Source of the DNA: Eustoma russellianum
Lineage: Eukaryota; Streptophyta; Magnoliopsida; Gentianales; Gentianaceae
NCBI GenBank assembly: GCA_036186865.1
Contig: AP025056.1
Location: 29,319,092-29,383,091, forward strand
DNA: 64,000 bases
Direction: 5' to 3'
The notes below the pieces were generated by a model that was not told where the DNA came from, did not search any database, and saw only the letters and a list, made by a program, of their open reading frames with translations. Numbering within the stretch: position 1 is the first letter of the stretch; each line of letters begins with the position of its first letter. The position numbers and the translations under genes are program-made. Of the stretch, positions 1-12,583 are shown piece after piece.

Positions 1-336
1 ATATATACTTGTATAAAAATATAATGAAATCATTTTTGTCACTAAGGCTTATTGGCCGAATATATATACATGGTATATACATATATAAATCATTTTATGA
101 TACATTGTATAATATTCAAAACTTATTCATTTTTATATCTTATCATATATTTTATACATATATGTATACATAAAATATGTAACAACATATTTTAACCTTA
201 AATGGTCTTAAAGCCAAATTTTATATATTGTATATACATATATATAATTTCCGTATATACATATTTATATATATATGTATATCTAAAAACATTGAGAGAT
301 ATGTATATATGTGGGTATAAACCGTATATATATCTA

Positions 337-340
<4 letters not shown>

Positions 341-381
<41 letters not shown>
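341..381. repeat. (TA)n microsatellite
   Basis: About 20 TA units. The matching place in the other LTR (near 14930) has fewer than ten, so the tract expanded after Gypsy A inserted. Confidence 0.9.
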
Positions 382-384
<3 letters not shown>

Positions 385-389
385 TATAC

Positions 390-403
390 ATCTATACATA
401 CAT
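390..403. repeat. Target-site duplication of LINE A, left copy
   Basis: ATCTATACATACAT is repeated at 6373-6386 after the A-tail. The empty site is present once near 14950 in the other Gypsy A LTR. Confidence 0.9.
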
Positions 404-582
404 ATATGAAGAGGAAAAATGGCGAAGGAGACTAGGGCGACCACCGGCGCTGCGGCAGCCGCCGCCGTCTAGCCCCAGCCGATCACTCAATTTTCCGCAA
501 TTGCTTGTTTCCCGGCTACTACGTGTTCTGAAACTACATTGGTGATTTCTTCCAACATCCATCTTCCGCGATCGCTATTTCT

Positions 583-1790
583 ATGGAGCCACCGCCGCCC
601 TCCTTTGCGGCAGTCGTTGCAGGCGCTTCTTCTGCACAAAGCATCAACATTTCTCCAAAGACAGTCTCCCGATACAAAGGTATCCCCCTAATCTCCTTCT
701 TGGATTCTGAAATCGATGCCCTTGCAGCTCCATTCAAATATTCCTTGGTGGGCACCTTCTGGTATGGTCGTCCTCCTTTGAAGGTCATACGTGATGTGTT
801 TGAAAAGATAGGTTTTCATCATGATCTCCGTATTACGCTACTTGATCAAACGCATATACTGCTAAATTTTCATAATGAGGCAGACTATTTGCGCTGTTTT
901 TATCGTCGTTCTTGGCATATCTCGGGTTGCCATATGCGCATTACGAAATGGACAGTGGATTTTGATCCTACTACTGATGTTCCGATAGTTCCGATCTGGA
1001 TTGCGTTACCGGGTCTCCCCATTCATCTTCATCGTAAAGAGGCGCTTTTTGAAATAGTTCGGTCTATTGGATCCCTGCTTAAGCTGGATGTTGCCACCGC
1101 AGAAGGGCTACGACCGTCGGTGGCAAGAATCTGTGTGGAAGTTGATGTTTCACAGGATTTGCCTCAAAAGATCTATCTGCAGGCAAAAAATCGATGCATT
1201 TTGCAGTCTGTCGTCTATGAGGATTTGCCGTTATTTTGTACCTCATGCAGGCGTTTAGGCCATGCAGTTACGTCGTGCCCTCCAGCAAAACCTGCTTCGG
1301 TCCCGCCACCTCCGCCTCCACCGCTCACCGTTGGCCTATTCAGCGTTGGACACCGGTTAAAAATAAAAACTTTGCGCCTGCGGTCACAGAGACAGAAGCT
1401 CCACCGCTAGCTGATCCAGAGTCACCCCATGATAATACTCAGGAGCATACGGACCATGTGACTGTGACAGCACCGCTACATAACGATTTCGATATTGGGG
1501 AATTGGGACATACTTCAGATAATGATCTCCCACCAGATGATCCTCCCTCTGATATTCCAACAGTCCCAGATGAGGTTGTACGTCGCATGCAACTTATGCC
1601 ACCTACGCCAGACACGGAAATACTTATCTCGCGTTTATAGGATTCTACAGACTCTACAGAATTTATTCCGGTTGTTCCTCGTAGAAAGAGACGTACAAAA
1701 AAAGATCTCCCTCCTCTGCCGCCATCTATGATTCTTACACGCAGTGCTTCTCATGCTATTGAGGGAAGTGATACTACTCTTTCTCAATGA
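583..1790 (+). pseudogene. LINE A ORF1, RNA-binding gag-like protein (broken)
   Basis: The N-terminal 200 residues resemble the DUF4283-type domain of plant L1 ORF1 proteins (motifs FWYGRPPLKVIRDVFEKIGF and MRITKWTVDFDP). A zinc knuckle, CTSCRRLGHAVTSCP (CX2CX4HX4C), follows near residue 215, then a proline run and an acidic linker. The probable role is binding element RNA in a ribonucleoprotein. The start ATG at 583 follows the GC-rich leader and aligns with the starts in LINE B and LINE C. A one-base loss near 1325, after the proline run, shifts the frame. A TAG at 1638-1640 stands where LINE B has CAG. The final TGA (1788-1790) overlaps the ORF2 start as ATGA. Confidence 0.88.
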
Positions 1791-4700
1791 ATATTATGAT
1801 TTGGAATATTAGAGGCATAACTACCTCTCTGTCTAGATTACATCAGTTAATTCGTGATCATCGTTTACATCTACTTTCTTTGATAGAGCCAAAACATCCA
1901 GCTTCTTCTATTGCTCGTTATGCTTTAAGCTTTGGATTTACAGGACATTTTTCATCACAATCTGAACGAATTTGGTTTTTCTGGCGTGACTCAGATTATC
2001 AGTTGGTGACTGTGCAAGATGATGATCAAGTGATTCACTTTACTTTACTCTTTCGCCCTTTGCAATATTCGTTTGTGCTCTCTGTGGTTTGTGGCAAGAA
2101 TAAGATTTTACAATGACGAACCTTGTGGCATGCTTTGAATACATTTTCGGACACGTCTATATTGCCTTGGATAGTAGAGGGGGACTTTAATACCTTTCGC
2201 TCTTTATCAGATCATGATGGCCGTTCGAATCCATCTCTCTCGGCGTTATAGGATTTCAATGATTGTATTGAGACATGCAGTTTGATGACACCACAATTCC
2301 ATGGATTAAAGTTTACTTGGACAGACGGCAGAGGACTTGGCAGAGTACGGCGGCGGTTGGGTTGGTTATTTATTAACTCTGCTTTCCATGATAAGTTCGA
2401 CGATTTACAACTCTCCCATCTATCTCGCGCTACTTCCGATCATACACCTATGTTGTTTTTATGTCGCCTTGGACAGTCCAACCAACGTCGTTCTTTTCGA
2501 TTTTTAGATTCTTGGTTGCTACATTCGGATTTCCATTCTTATGCCAAAGATGCTTGGGCATCTTATTCTACTACGGGAGGCATGTATGGTTTCTACTCCA
2601 AGTTGTTCCGTTTCAAGAAAGATATCCAGCGGTGGAACAAAAATATTTTTTGCAATATATTTTCTAATGTTCAGATGGCGGAATCAAAGTTGTCACGTGC
2701 TGAAACTATTTGGGATGAATCTCCTACTGAAGAGAACATGATAGAGTATCACAAGGCAAAGGCTGAATATTTGCAAGCATCCTCCTATGAGCTGAATTTC
2801 TGGAAACAAAAGTCCCGCATAAGATGGCTACGAGTGGGAGACGCAAACACAAAATATTTTCATTCCATCGTCAAAGGTAAACGACTGCAATTACGGATTC
2901 AACAAATACACACACAAGCAGGCGGTATTTGTTCTACATCGGACGAAATCATGTTGGAGGCAGTACGTTTTTACACATCTCTATTCGCTCGGGAACAAAC
3001 TCAAGATTATGATGCTATTCTTCGTTATATTCCACGGGTGATTACTTCGGAGGATAATATTTTATTAACACAAATACCCATGGAACCAGAAATTAAGGCA
3101 GCAGTTTGGCATCTTGATCTGCTAGCGCAGCAGGCCCAGATGGTTTTCATTGTCAATTTTATCGAGCCTGTTGGTCTTTTATTCATACTGATGTAGTCAA
3201 AGCAGTGCAAGAATTTTTCTTGGGCATTCCTCAACCTACGGTGATGGCAAGTGCACTTATTACGTTGATTCCTAAAAAGCCATCTCCTGATACCTTCAGT
3301 GATTTTAGGCCAATATGTTTAACAAATTTTCTGAGCAAAGTATGCACAAGAATTATTGCTAGTCGTTTGAGTGCCTTACTCCCGCGATTAGTCTCCCCGG
3401 AACAAACGGGCTTCCTGCCCGGTTCAGATATTTCCTCTCAAGTACTTATGGCTCGTGAGATGATACATATGTTAGATAAAGGTGGTTCCCAGGTATGTCT
3501 TAAGCTAGATATGATGAAAGCATTCGACAGAGTCAGTTGGGAATATTTGGAGCTTAAACTGCGTGCTTTTGGTTTCTCTGATTTTTTCATTCGTATTGTA
3601 CTGAACCACCTGCGCGCTACCACTTTAGCAGTATTAATTAATGGTCAACCTTCATCAACTTTTCGGCCATTTAGAGGGGTGAAACAAGGGGATCCTCTAT
3701 CACCGCTACTTTTTATACTCTCTTCTGAGGGATTTAGCAGGGGACTGAAAGCATTAACGGATGTTGGACGGTTGCAGCCATTTCGATTGGGGATGATTCC
3801 GTTTCATATAACACACTTGGCCTATGCCGATGACTTGTTAGTATTTTTGCGAGGAACACAGCAAAACTTCCGCCACTTTCACACCTTCCTCGCATAATAT
3901 GAAACTGCTTCTGGGCAGAAAGTAAACTTTCAAAAAAGCAGTATGATCCCTTCTACTCAGACATCAATGCAGCAACGGCGCAATTTTGAGAGGATAATTA
4001 ACATGCGATGCTCAACCCTGCCTTTTAAGTATCTTGGCTCTTATTTGCACAAAGGTATTCCTCGTGCTCGACACTGTGTTTCTTTATTACAGCATATTGA
4101 TGATAAGCTTCAAGGATGGCACGCTAGACTACTTTCTCCAGCGGGACGGTTAGTTCTGTTACGCTCTGTCATAGCAGCATTGCCGCTCCATCTCTTTGCA
4201 TCAGGTGGATTACCTAAATCTGTTATCAAAGTCATTAATCAGAAAATGGCATGTTTTTATTGGGGCCCTAGACATCACTGGATATCATGGCATACAATTA
4301 CTACGATTCAAGAAGAAGGAGGACTGGGGATTCGCGACCTCAGCGTGTTACAAAAAGCTTATCACTGCCGAATTTGGTGGTCATATCACCAAAATTCCAC
4401 GCTTTGGAGTCAATATATACATGCCAAATATGGTCATCGTGGGGACTACTTGCCTCGATTACCTGATTCACCGATTTGGAAATTAATTTGCAAGATACAT
4501 CCTTTCTGCCTTTCTCAAACATCTGGACAAGGTACACATTTAATATGGTTGCACACACCAACGGGTGAGTTTTCTCTACGCAGTGCCTATGAAAATCGTC
4601 GCATCACACATCCGCACCTACTATCTGCAAAATTCATATGGTTTAAACAGCACTCCTCAGTCATACAGATATTCTTATGGCGACTATTTCATTCGGTGAT

Positions 4701-5646
4701 ACCGATGGAGGATTATATTGGCAAGAATATTACATCTCGTCCTACGCGATGTCCTTTGTGTAAAACTGCTTCGGCAACGGTAGATCATGTCTTTCTTCAC
4801 TGCCCATATGTGAGGCCGATATGGCACTATTATGCTGGGGAATTGCACTGTCCGCCACCATCATCATTGCACTTGCGGCAGTATATTCTTGCTTGGTGGT
4901 ATCGTTCCTCCTTTTCGTCACTACTTGGGATATTCAGAATTATAATTCCAGCGATCATTCTGTATACTATCTGGCGAGGCTACACCTCATTAGTCTATGG
5001 CAACCAATCTAGCATTACACTCGCATATCTTCAAGCATCTATCCGTTATGATCTTACTATTTGGTGCAAAAAAGTAGCGGGAACCAAAATAGCCACTGAT
5101 CCTAGAAGGTTCTTCGCTTGGTTACCGTCTCTGCCAGTCCCACGACATTGTCTGATTCGTTGGCTAACACCACCACCCGGGTGACTTAAATTGAATGTCG
5201 ATGCGGCGGTTGGTCGACAGTATGCAGCAGGGGGTGCTATATTGCGTGATCATATGGGATCTTGTGTGGGTGCAATATCATTCAGGCTACCAATGAGTAC
5301 ACCGCTCCATGCGGAAATTCAAGCTGCAGTATTTGGCCTGTTATATTTTCTCCCGCTACATCGAGTCATCATTTTAGAATCTGATTGTAACCAGATGATT
5401 TCTCGTTTGGTCCGCCCGCAGCAGGTACATGGGAATTACTATCTTAGCATGCTTCACAATCTGGTTCATCTCCACCACCTCGATTATCATCATATTTATC
5501 GCGAAGCAAATATGGCAGCACATTATCTAGCTCAGCAAGCAATGTTGAATCCTATCACACAGTACTATTCATCACGTACTCTCCCTTCATTGGTGCGTGC
5601 CTCCGTCTCTTTGGATCTCTCCTCCACTCAACTGCGGGTCCCTTGA
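1787..5646 (+). pseudogene. LINE A ORF2: endonuclease, reverse transcriptase, zf-RVT, RNase H (broken)
   Basis: ORF2 makes the nick-and-copy enzyme of target-primed reverse transcription. Order: apurinic-type endonuclease (IEPKHP, GDFNTF, SDHTP), reverse transcriptase (FRPICLTNFLSK, LDMMKAFDRVSWEYL, GVKQGDPLSPLLF, YADD at about 3829), a zf-RVT segment (CPLC followed by H and C, about 4750-4805), and RNase H (LNVDAA, AEIQAA, ESD) from 5191. Defects against LINE B: TGA at 2114-2116, TAG near 2249, a one-base loss near 3125, TAA at 3895-3897 and TGA at 5182-5184. The endonuclease motif RLDWLF reads RLGWLF. The intact protein would be about 1,280 residues. Confidence 0.9.
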
Positions 5647-6372
5647 TATTCTCAAGTCTTCCACATGGATTGGCGTTGTTTCTCTCTTTCTGACTGTACC
5701 CTAATAGATACAGGCAGGCTCGGTATGCATTGCTAACCCTTGGTCTTGCATTTTTTCTATTCCATACTCAGTAACTTTTTGTTCTGTTTGCTTGCCCGGA
5801 CATGGTATCGATCAGCTACATTTTTTGAGAGGCTTCTTACGGTACCACAACGACTCCCTTATGCATTGGCGGTCAATGCGACTACGCATATCACGACGCA
5901 TCATCACATCGCAGCGTCGCCTTGGCCTAATCTGTGCCAAGGCGGCTACGGTATGTGTTCGGTTTTTAAGTTTCATCCTCCTTTGCTTATTGCTATCATT
6001 GGTATAACTTCTTCTTGGCTATTTTCCGAGGTTTGCCTGTTCCGGAAGATACTTCATCCAGCTTGCCACAACGCACTAGAGCGACTGCAGCCTACATCAA
6101 CTACTACATCAACCGTTGATTTTGACACATTTTTACACTCATTTCATATCAATGACAGTCGTATAAATATGTACGCTTTTTCCTTCGCTAAGGTTTTATC
6201 CACACAGGTGGTTTTACTTAGCAAGTTTTTAATGCGGCATATCATATATACTGGAGATATGACATTATTTGTTCTTTAATTCATTTGTTCTCATACGATG
6301 ATTTCTTTGTAATATGGTTTTCCTCCGCCACAAGTGAGGCTTTTTAATCAATAAGATGTTTCGATAAAAAAA
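5647..6372 (+). other. LINE A 3' region with decayed ORF3-like frame
   Basis: No known domain. A reading frame stays open from the TAA near 5734 to 6279, about 180 codons without an internal ATG at its head. It aligns in the same frame with the 308-codon ORF at 44149-45075 of LINE B, best in the last 40 residues (INMYAFSFAKVLST) and at SPW...CQG around the hairpin. The 3' end reads GATAAAAAAA and then the target duplication. Confidence 0.55.
5916..5946 (+). other. Hairpin in LINE A 3' region
   Basis: Arms GTCGCCTTGGC and GCCAAGGCGGC pair over 11 bases with one G-U, around a 9-base loop. LINE B has two related hairpins. Confidence 0.6.
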
Positions 6373-7646
6373 ATCTATACATACATTTATATCACAACCG
6401 CATATATATATATACATTTATCTACTTTTATACAAAACAGTATATTTATTTATATGCATCTACACCTCTATTCCTACATATATATATATACATATATATG
6501 GAGATCCGTATATACATACATGTAGATCCATACGCTTATACCTATATATATATATATCAACATACATATTTTTATAATATGTATAGGCATGCGTGTATAT
6601 ATATAATGTCTATACATGTATATAGTGTACGTGTGTATGTATATATAATGTATATATGTATATGCTTATTACTCAAACATAGATCTACAATTTCTTGAGA
6701 AGAAATCTTGAACATACTACATGATGATCCAACTTTGATATGAACATAAATACTTAGTATTTGTAAAACCATGAAGGATCTAGGAAGAGTACTTGCCTTG
6801 ATTCACTTTTCTTACACTTAGATGATGGTTCCTTCACTTGGTTTGGAAGAGAGTTCTTCTTCCTTCCTTCCTAGTATACACGGTTTTTAGGGTTAAAAAG
6901 GAGGGTTAGTGAGCAACTTATAAAACTAATTATATGGAAGAATCAAACTTAAACTTTATAAAGTTCTTACCTTGATTTCCTTAGATGTTACAACCTTCTT
7001 GAATCTTTCTTAGTTGATGGAGTGTTTATGGTACTTGATTTGAGTGATGTTGGTGTGAAGAAAGGAGAAGAAAATCTTCTCCTTGTTGAAGGCAAAACTT
7101 TCGGCCAAGAGGGAGGGAGAAGGGGGTGTTGGAGTGTTCTTGAGTTTTTCTTGGATTTAGGATGAAATTAGTTGATTTGAAGATGTATTATTTGAGGAGT
7201 TGAAGAAGAAATAAAAATTTCTTCTTTACTAAGGTGGGGGCGGCCAAGTATGGGAGGGATGGGGTGAAAGACAACCTTTAGACAAGTATGGGTGTAAGGA
7301 ATGGGTTTTATGACAAGATTCTTAAACATGGTAATTTTTTTATGCTAAATGTTTAAAGTGTAAGACAAGTTGTCTTCACCTTCCTTTTCATTTTCCTTTT
7401 TCTTTTTCTTTCATGTATGTATTTTATTTTCTTTTATTTAAAGTAGTGTAAAATTGTTGTATCATGTATTTATTTTTGATTTAATTTAAACTAATAGTTT
7501 AAGTTGTTACTAACTAATTAAATTTGAATTTCTATTGTGTAGATTCAAACGTTTATGATATAATTGCTAATGGATCTTACACCTATGAGATTACGTATAT
7601 GGTATTGTAGGTTGTTACGACATGACGAATTTTCTGGGCTGTAACA

Positions 7647-7658
7647 TTCTCCCCTCTT
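7647..7658 (-). promoter_or_regulatory. Polypurine tract of Gypsy A
   Basis: Minus strand AAGAGGGGAGAA directly precedes the LTR start TGTTACAG. This is the plus-strand primer position. Confidence 0.8.
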
Positions 7659-7690
7659 ATAGAAAGTTTCGTTCTCGAAACTTACGTACC

Positions 7691-9237
7691 TCATACGAAA
7701 AGTGGTGGATATTTCTTCTGCATTTGCTGTTCCGGCTCCCAAGTCGCTTCTCGTTCGGTATGATTACTCCACTGTACTTTCACAAATGGAATTGTCCGTC
7801 TCCTCAACACTTGCTCCTTACGGTCCACAATCCGTATGGGAACTTCTTCATACGTAACGTCATCTTTAATAATCACGGGTTGCTGCTCCAGTATATGATC
7901 CGGATCGTGTACATATCGCCGTAACTCGGATACGTGAAACACATTATGTGCCTGAGATAATGTAGGAGGTAAGGCCAACCGGTATGCAACAGTTCCAACT
8001 TTCTCTAGTATCTCATAAGGGCCAATAAATCTAGGGCTCAGTTTCCCTTTAATCCCAAATCTACTCACGCCTTTGGTCGGTGAAACTCGCAAATATACTT
8101 TCTCGCCTACTTCAAACTCAATCGGTCGTCTCTTTGTATCCGCCCAGCTTTTGCTTCGATCTTGAGCAGCCTTCAATTTTCACGTATCATTTTAATCTTC
8201 CCCAATGTCTGTTCTACCAGTTCTGGGCCCATAATGGCTCTCTCGCCAACCTCATCCCAGTACAACGGAGATCGACACTTTCTTCCATATAATGCTTCAA
8301 ATGGTGCCATACCTATAGAACTGTGATAGCTGTTATTGTAAGAGAATTCAATCAACTTTACTGATTTGTCCCAGCTACCTTTTGAAATCCAAAGTGCAAG
8401 CGCGTAGCATATCTTCCAACGTCTGTATGGTACGTTCAGACTGTCCATCGGTCTGCGGGTGAAATGCTGTACTCATCCGAATTTCGGTACCCATGGCATT
8501 TTGATAAGCTCTCTAGAATCACGATGTAAAACGGGATCTCTATCGCACACAATGCTAACAGGTGTTCCACGCAGGCTGACTATCTCATTCATATACATGC
8601 TGACCAGCTTTTCTATGGATGTCTGGATTGACATGGATAAGAAATGTGCCGATTTAGTGAGACGATCCACGATCACCCAAATCGTATCATTACCATTGCG
8701 AGTCTTAGGAAGTCCGGTAACGAAGTCCATCGCAATATGTTCCCATTTCCACTCCGGAATCTCTAATGGTTGTAATAGTCCTGCCGGCCTCTGATGTTCG
8801 GCTTTAACTTGTTGACAAGTATGACATCTCTCCACAAACTCCGCAATGTGTTGCTTCATGCCGTTCCACCAATAACTTCTTTTAAGGTTCTGGTACATCT
8901 TTGTTGCTCCCGGATGTATGGATAATCGCGAGTTGTGAGCTTCTGTCATGATCTCTCTTTTAACTCCATCAATGTTTGGCACACACAATCTCTCTTTGAA
9001 CCAAAGACTGCCATCATTATGAAACTGAAAGTCCTTTACCGGTCGTTCTTCAAACTGCTTAACAATGGTCATTAACTCAGAATCATTCTTTTGCGCCTCT
9101 TTAATCCTATCAATTAAAGTAGGAGTGATCATCAATTTAGCCATAATATTTGCAGTCAAGTCAACCACATCCAATCCAAACTCGGCTATCTCTCTCTCTA
9201 GAGGCGTCTGCCTAGCATGACTTGACTTCCTACTCAA
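7691..9237 (-). pseudogene. Gypsy A pol: integrase and C-terminal chromodomain (broken)
   Basis: Integrase inserts the cDNA into the host genome. The H-H-C-C zinc region (RCHTCQQVKAEHQRP), the core aspartates (HIAMDFVTGLPKT and CDRDP) and the downstream segment APFEALYGRKCRSPLYWDEVGE are all visible. Frameshifts near 8510 (after CDRDP) and 8175 break it, and the third catalytic residue falls in the damaged stretch. The last 60 residues (VDRKEQVLRRR, VQWSNHTEREATWEPE, KYPPLF) have the shape of the chromodomain that Tekay-type chromoviruses carry, thought to steer insertion to heterochromatin. Lineage is assigned by recall of this tail and is moderately sure. Confidence 0.85.
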
Positions 9238-9245
9238 TGCATGTG

Positions 9246-11069
9246 CTACCTTATTTGCCTTACCCGGATGATAATGATAGCGAGATCATAGTCTTTCATC
9301 AACTCCAACCATCTTCGCTGTCTCACGTTTAGTTCCTTTTGGGTGAAAAGATATTTTAAACTCTTGTGATCCGTGTAGATTTCGCATTTCTCTCCATATA
9401 AATAATGTCTCCATATCTTAAGTGCAAATACAACTGCCGCCAATTCCAGATCATGGGTGGGATAATTCTGTTCATAGGGTTTCAACTGTCTTGATGCTTA
9501 GGCAATTACTCGTTCTTTCTGCATTAATACACAACCTAGTCCATTCTTCGAAGCGTCGCTATATACCACGAATCCCTCTCCTGAGATTGGTTGTGCTAAT
9601 ACCGGTGCCGATGTCAATTTCTTCTTAAGTTTGGTGAAACTTGGTTCATAATCAGAAGTCCAATCATATCGCGTCTTTTTCTGCGTCAATCGAGTTAATG
9701 GGACTGTAATCCGTGAGAATCCCTCAACAAACTTCCGATAATAACCTGCAAGTCCTAAGAAACTGCTGACCTCAGTCACATTTTTCGCCCTCGGCCATTC
9801 CGTAATAGCCTCAATCTTTTTCGGTTCTACTGAGATACCCTCCTTAGACACAACATGACCCAAAAATGCAACACTATGGAGCCAAATTTCCTACTTACTG
9901 AATTTAGCATATAGCTGCTTCTTTCTTAATACATTCAGTGTTATTCTTAGATGCTCTGCATGGGTCTCTTCATCTGGTGAGTATATCAAAATATCGTCAA
10001 TAAATACCACCACGAACTTATCCAAATGATCCCGAAATATTGACTTCATTAAATCTATGAATGATGCGGGTGCGTTGGTCAGTCCAAATGGCATCACTAA
10101 GAACTCATAATGTCCATATCTTGTATGAAAAGCAGTCTTAGCGATATCTTCCGACTTGATTTTCAACTGATGGTAGCCAGAGCGAAGGTCAATCTTGCTG
10201 AACACTTTAGCACCCCTTAATTGATCGAACAAATCGTCGATTCGAGGCAGTGGATATCTATTTTTGATAGTGATCTTATTCAGCTCTCGATAATCGATGC
10301 AGAGTCGCATGCTGCCTTCCTTCTTCTTAACGAACAACACTGGAGCTCCCCATGGTGATACACTTGGCCGTATGAACTTCTTATCTATCAATTCTTGCAA
10401 CTGTGAATTCAATTCCTTTAATTCGGCTGGGGCCATTCTATACGGTGCCTTTGAGATTGGTTCAGCTCCTGGAACGATATTAATCTCAAATTCAATCTCC
10501 CTGTCCGGAGGCAAGCCTGGTAGGTCATCTGGAAATACATCTGTGAATTCCTTGACTACTGGAATACTGTCAATCGATGGGGTCTCAGAGTCCTTGCCAA
10601 GAGCATACACAAGGAATCCTCCTCTACCCTTCTTCAGTGATCGAAACACTTTTGCTGCTGTCAGATAAATATTCTGTGGCATCTTTTTCATCTTGGAGTT
10701 CCCTTGATAAATCACTTCGTCTCGCATTGGATCCTTAATCATCACACACTTACCACGACAATCAATGTAGGCATGGTGTTTGAACAACCAATCCATGCCT
10801 AGAATAATGTCGAAGTCCCCAATCTGTATGGGAATTAGGGCAACTTAGAACTTCTGTCCTCCCATTTCTATCTCGCAATGCTTATATATATGATGTGAAA
10901 TGATCACCTGATCACCAGCTGCTTGAACGCGATAAGGTGTATCCAGCCAAGTCGGACAACTACCAAGGTTCTTAACAAACCTTTTCGATACAAAAGAATG
11001 ACTTGCACCACTATCAAATAATACGTTGGCAGACATGTTGTTTGTTAATATAACACCTAAAGCAATTCA
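9246..11069 (-). pseudogene. Gypsy A pol: aspartic protease, reverse transcriptase, RNase H (broken)
   Basis: The protease has an intact active site (LFDSGASHSF, about 11020) and the family's second motif IILGMDWL. Reverse transcriptase follows with FVKKKEGSMRLCIDYRELNK, KIDLRSGYHQ, the polymerase box VVVFIDDILIYS (about 10000) and FLGLAGYYRKFV. RNase H begins at VYSDASKNGLGCVL and continues with YPTHDLELAAVVFALK and YTDHKSL. One frame runs through most of it with stops at 10845 (after GGQKF), 9891 (after AKFSK) and 9498 (Tyr codon of a YASRQL motif to TAA). The catalytic residues I can see are intact, so the stops and the frame damage at its edges are what disable it. Confidence 0.9.
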
Positions 11070-11149
11070 TAATTCAAATATGCAATTCCAAAGCAAGCAG
11101 ATAATATCATAAACTTTCCAAAAGGAAATATACCTGTCACCACGTCTGG

Positions 11150-12298
11150 GGCTTCCAGAACCTCCTCATCGGTCATCACATGTACCCTGGCATTGGCCCT
11201 TGGACCATCTCTCTACTGAGTTGCGGCCCTCTGGGGTCCCTTCCTGGGCTCAGGACAATCTCTGATTATGTGTCCAGTCTTTCCACAATTGAAACATGCT
11301 CCAGTCTTCAATAAACAGTCTCCCCTATGCTGTCGCTGACAATTGGCACACTTAGGTATCGCAGCTGCCTGTGGGGGAGGTAGTGGCTTCGGTGGCTAAA
11401 AATTCGGTTGATGTGCACGTCCACCATCTCTTTTAGCAGTCTTAGTCCATTTACTGGATTGGCCATCTCCAAACTCTTGGGGCCTTTTGCCCCGGATGTC
11501 AGAATCACGCCTGACGATGTCCCTTTCTACTCGATAACAGGCATCCAGCAAGTCACCAAAATCCTTCGGGTTGGCATTCACAATCCAGGTGCGAATGCGT
11601 GGGTTCAGTCCTCTTTCAAACTTAATCATTTTCAGTTGTTCATCCCCCATAATTGCTGGAACATATCTTTCCAATGCAGTAAATCGGTTGGCATAGTCCG
11701 CCACTGTCATACCTGACGTCTGCACTAGAGACTCAAACATCCCTATTTTCTGCAAGGTAACTGATGGCGGAATATAGAATTTGCAAAACTCTCTCAGGAA
11801 TCGGTCCCAAGTAACTGGAGCTGGAAAATGCTGCAAATTAGTGGTCCACCATTCATCGGCCTCACCAGTCAGAAAAGGCTTGATAACCTGGGCTTTTATC
11901 TCCTCTGGTATTTGAATCAGCTCAAAATTATTCTATACTTCTTTTCGCCATTTCTCGTCTATGTCAGGGTCAGATCCACCTTCAAAGTTAGGAATGCGGG
12001 CCTTCTTCATTTCTCCGCAAAAGAAACGAGTACCATGCTGTGGTGGAGGTGGTGGCGGTGGCGGTGGAGGTGTCGCATGATTCTGGTGGCCGTTGTTACC
12101 TACCGCCTGTCCTATCTATACCAGAGCTTGCAGAACAGCCTGCTGAAAATCTCCCTGACCCTGCTGCTGTGGGGGTGGAGGCACCTTCTCAGTGTAAAGT
12201 GGAACCGGTCCTGTCTGCGGGGGTATCTGTGGTGGTGGAGGAGGGGGTAACTGTGCAGGTCTGTCAGCGCGCGGTCTACCTCTAGGTCGTAGATACAT
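11150..12298 (-). pseudogene. Gypsy A gag with zinc knuckle (broken)
   Basis: Starts at MYLRPRGRPRADRP (ATG at 12298-12296), about 275 bases inside the primer site. Order: proline/glutamine-rich N terminus, the capsid-like retrotrans_gag segment (TWDRFLREFCKFYIPPSV, FESLVQTSGMTVADYANRF, LKMIKFERGLNPRIRTWIV), then two cysteine clusters, the second a standard knuckle CFNCGKTGHIIRDC (about 11290). Gag packages the element RNA. In-frame stops interrupt it near 12118, 11925, 11396 and 11213. The run-out into the protease needs a frame change near 11080. Confidence 0.85.
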
Positions 12299-12571
12299 CC
12301 TATTGAAGGCAGTATCATTAATAATAAAAAGAAATCAATTTATCTTCCTGACTAGTTCAGAATTTGTAAAATTTAGAAATATATATATTTTTTTATTGGG
12401 GGCTTAATAATCCAAGCAAAACTTTTAAATGTTATCTAGCTATCCCTAAACATCTTAAGGATTCTACTCTAGGGATATCACTCTTGGTCTAAGATCATAA
12501 CTTAAGTTCTCGGATCATCACTTAGGTTCTAAGTGCTTACTTTAATGTTCCCGCCGTGGATCTAGAGCCAT

Positions 12572-12583
12572 GCTCTGATACCA
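12572..12583 (-). promoter_or_regulatory. Primer-binding site of Gypsy A
   Basis: Minus strand TGGTATCAGAGC, the usual complement of the initiator tRNA-Met 3' end in plant LTR elements, two bases from the LTR end CTGCA. Confidence 0.9.

Larger units (their letters stand above)
404..6372 (+). mobile_element. LINE A: plant L1-type non-LTR retrotransposon, full length but mutated
   Basis: A roughly 6 kb element with a GC-richer 5' leader, ORF1 (583-1790), ORF2 (1787-5646), a 3' region with a conserved hairpin, and a short A-tail. It is flanked by a 14-bp target duplication and is absent from the sister LTR, which shows the clean empty site. LINE B and LINE C belong to the same family, judged by protein alignment along ORF1 and ORF2. 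Both ORFs are broken, so this copy cannot move by itself. Confidence 0.93.
1..7646 (-). repeat. 3' LTR of Gypsy A, partial, split by LINE A
   Basis: Sequence 1-403 plus 6387-7646 matches the right LTR (about 14588-15169 plus 26302-27321) almost base for base, apart from a longer TA run and a short deletion in the right copy near 26738. The LTR terminus reads TGTTACAG on the minus strand, ending at 7646. The outer part, about 2 kb by comparison with the right LTR, is outside the window. It holds no gene. Confidence 0.88.

Noticed and set aside
6498..6698. Tyr/Ile-rich ORFs in TA repeats (also 336-545, 14814-15153, 62142-62396)
   Set aside because: Simple translation of TA/CATA microsatellites.
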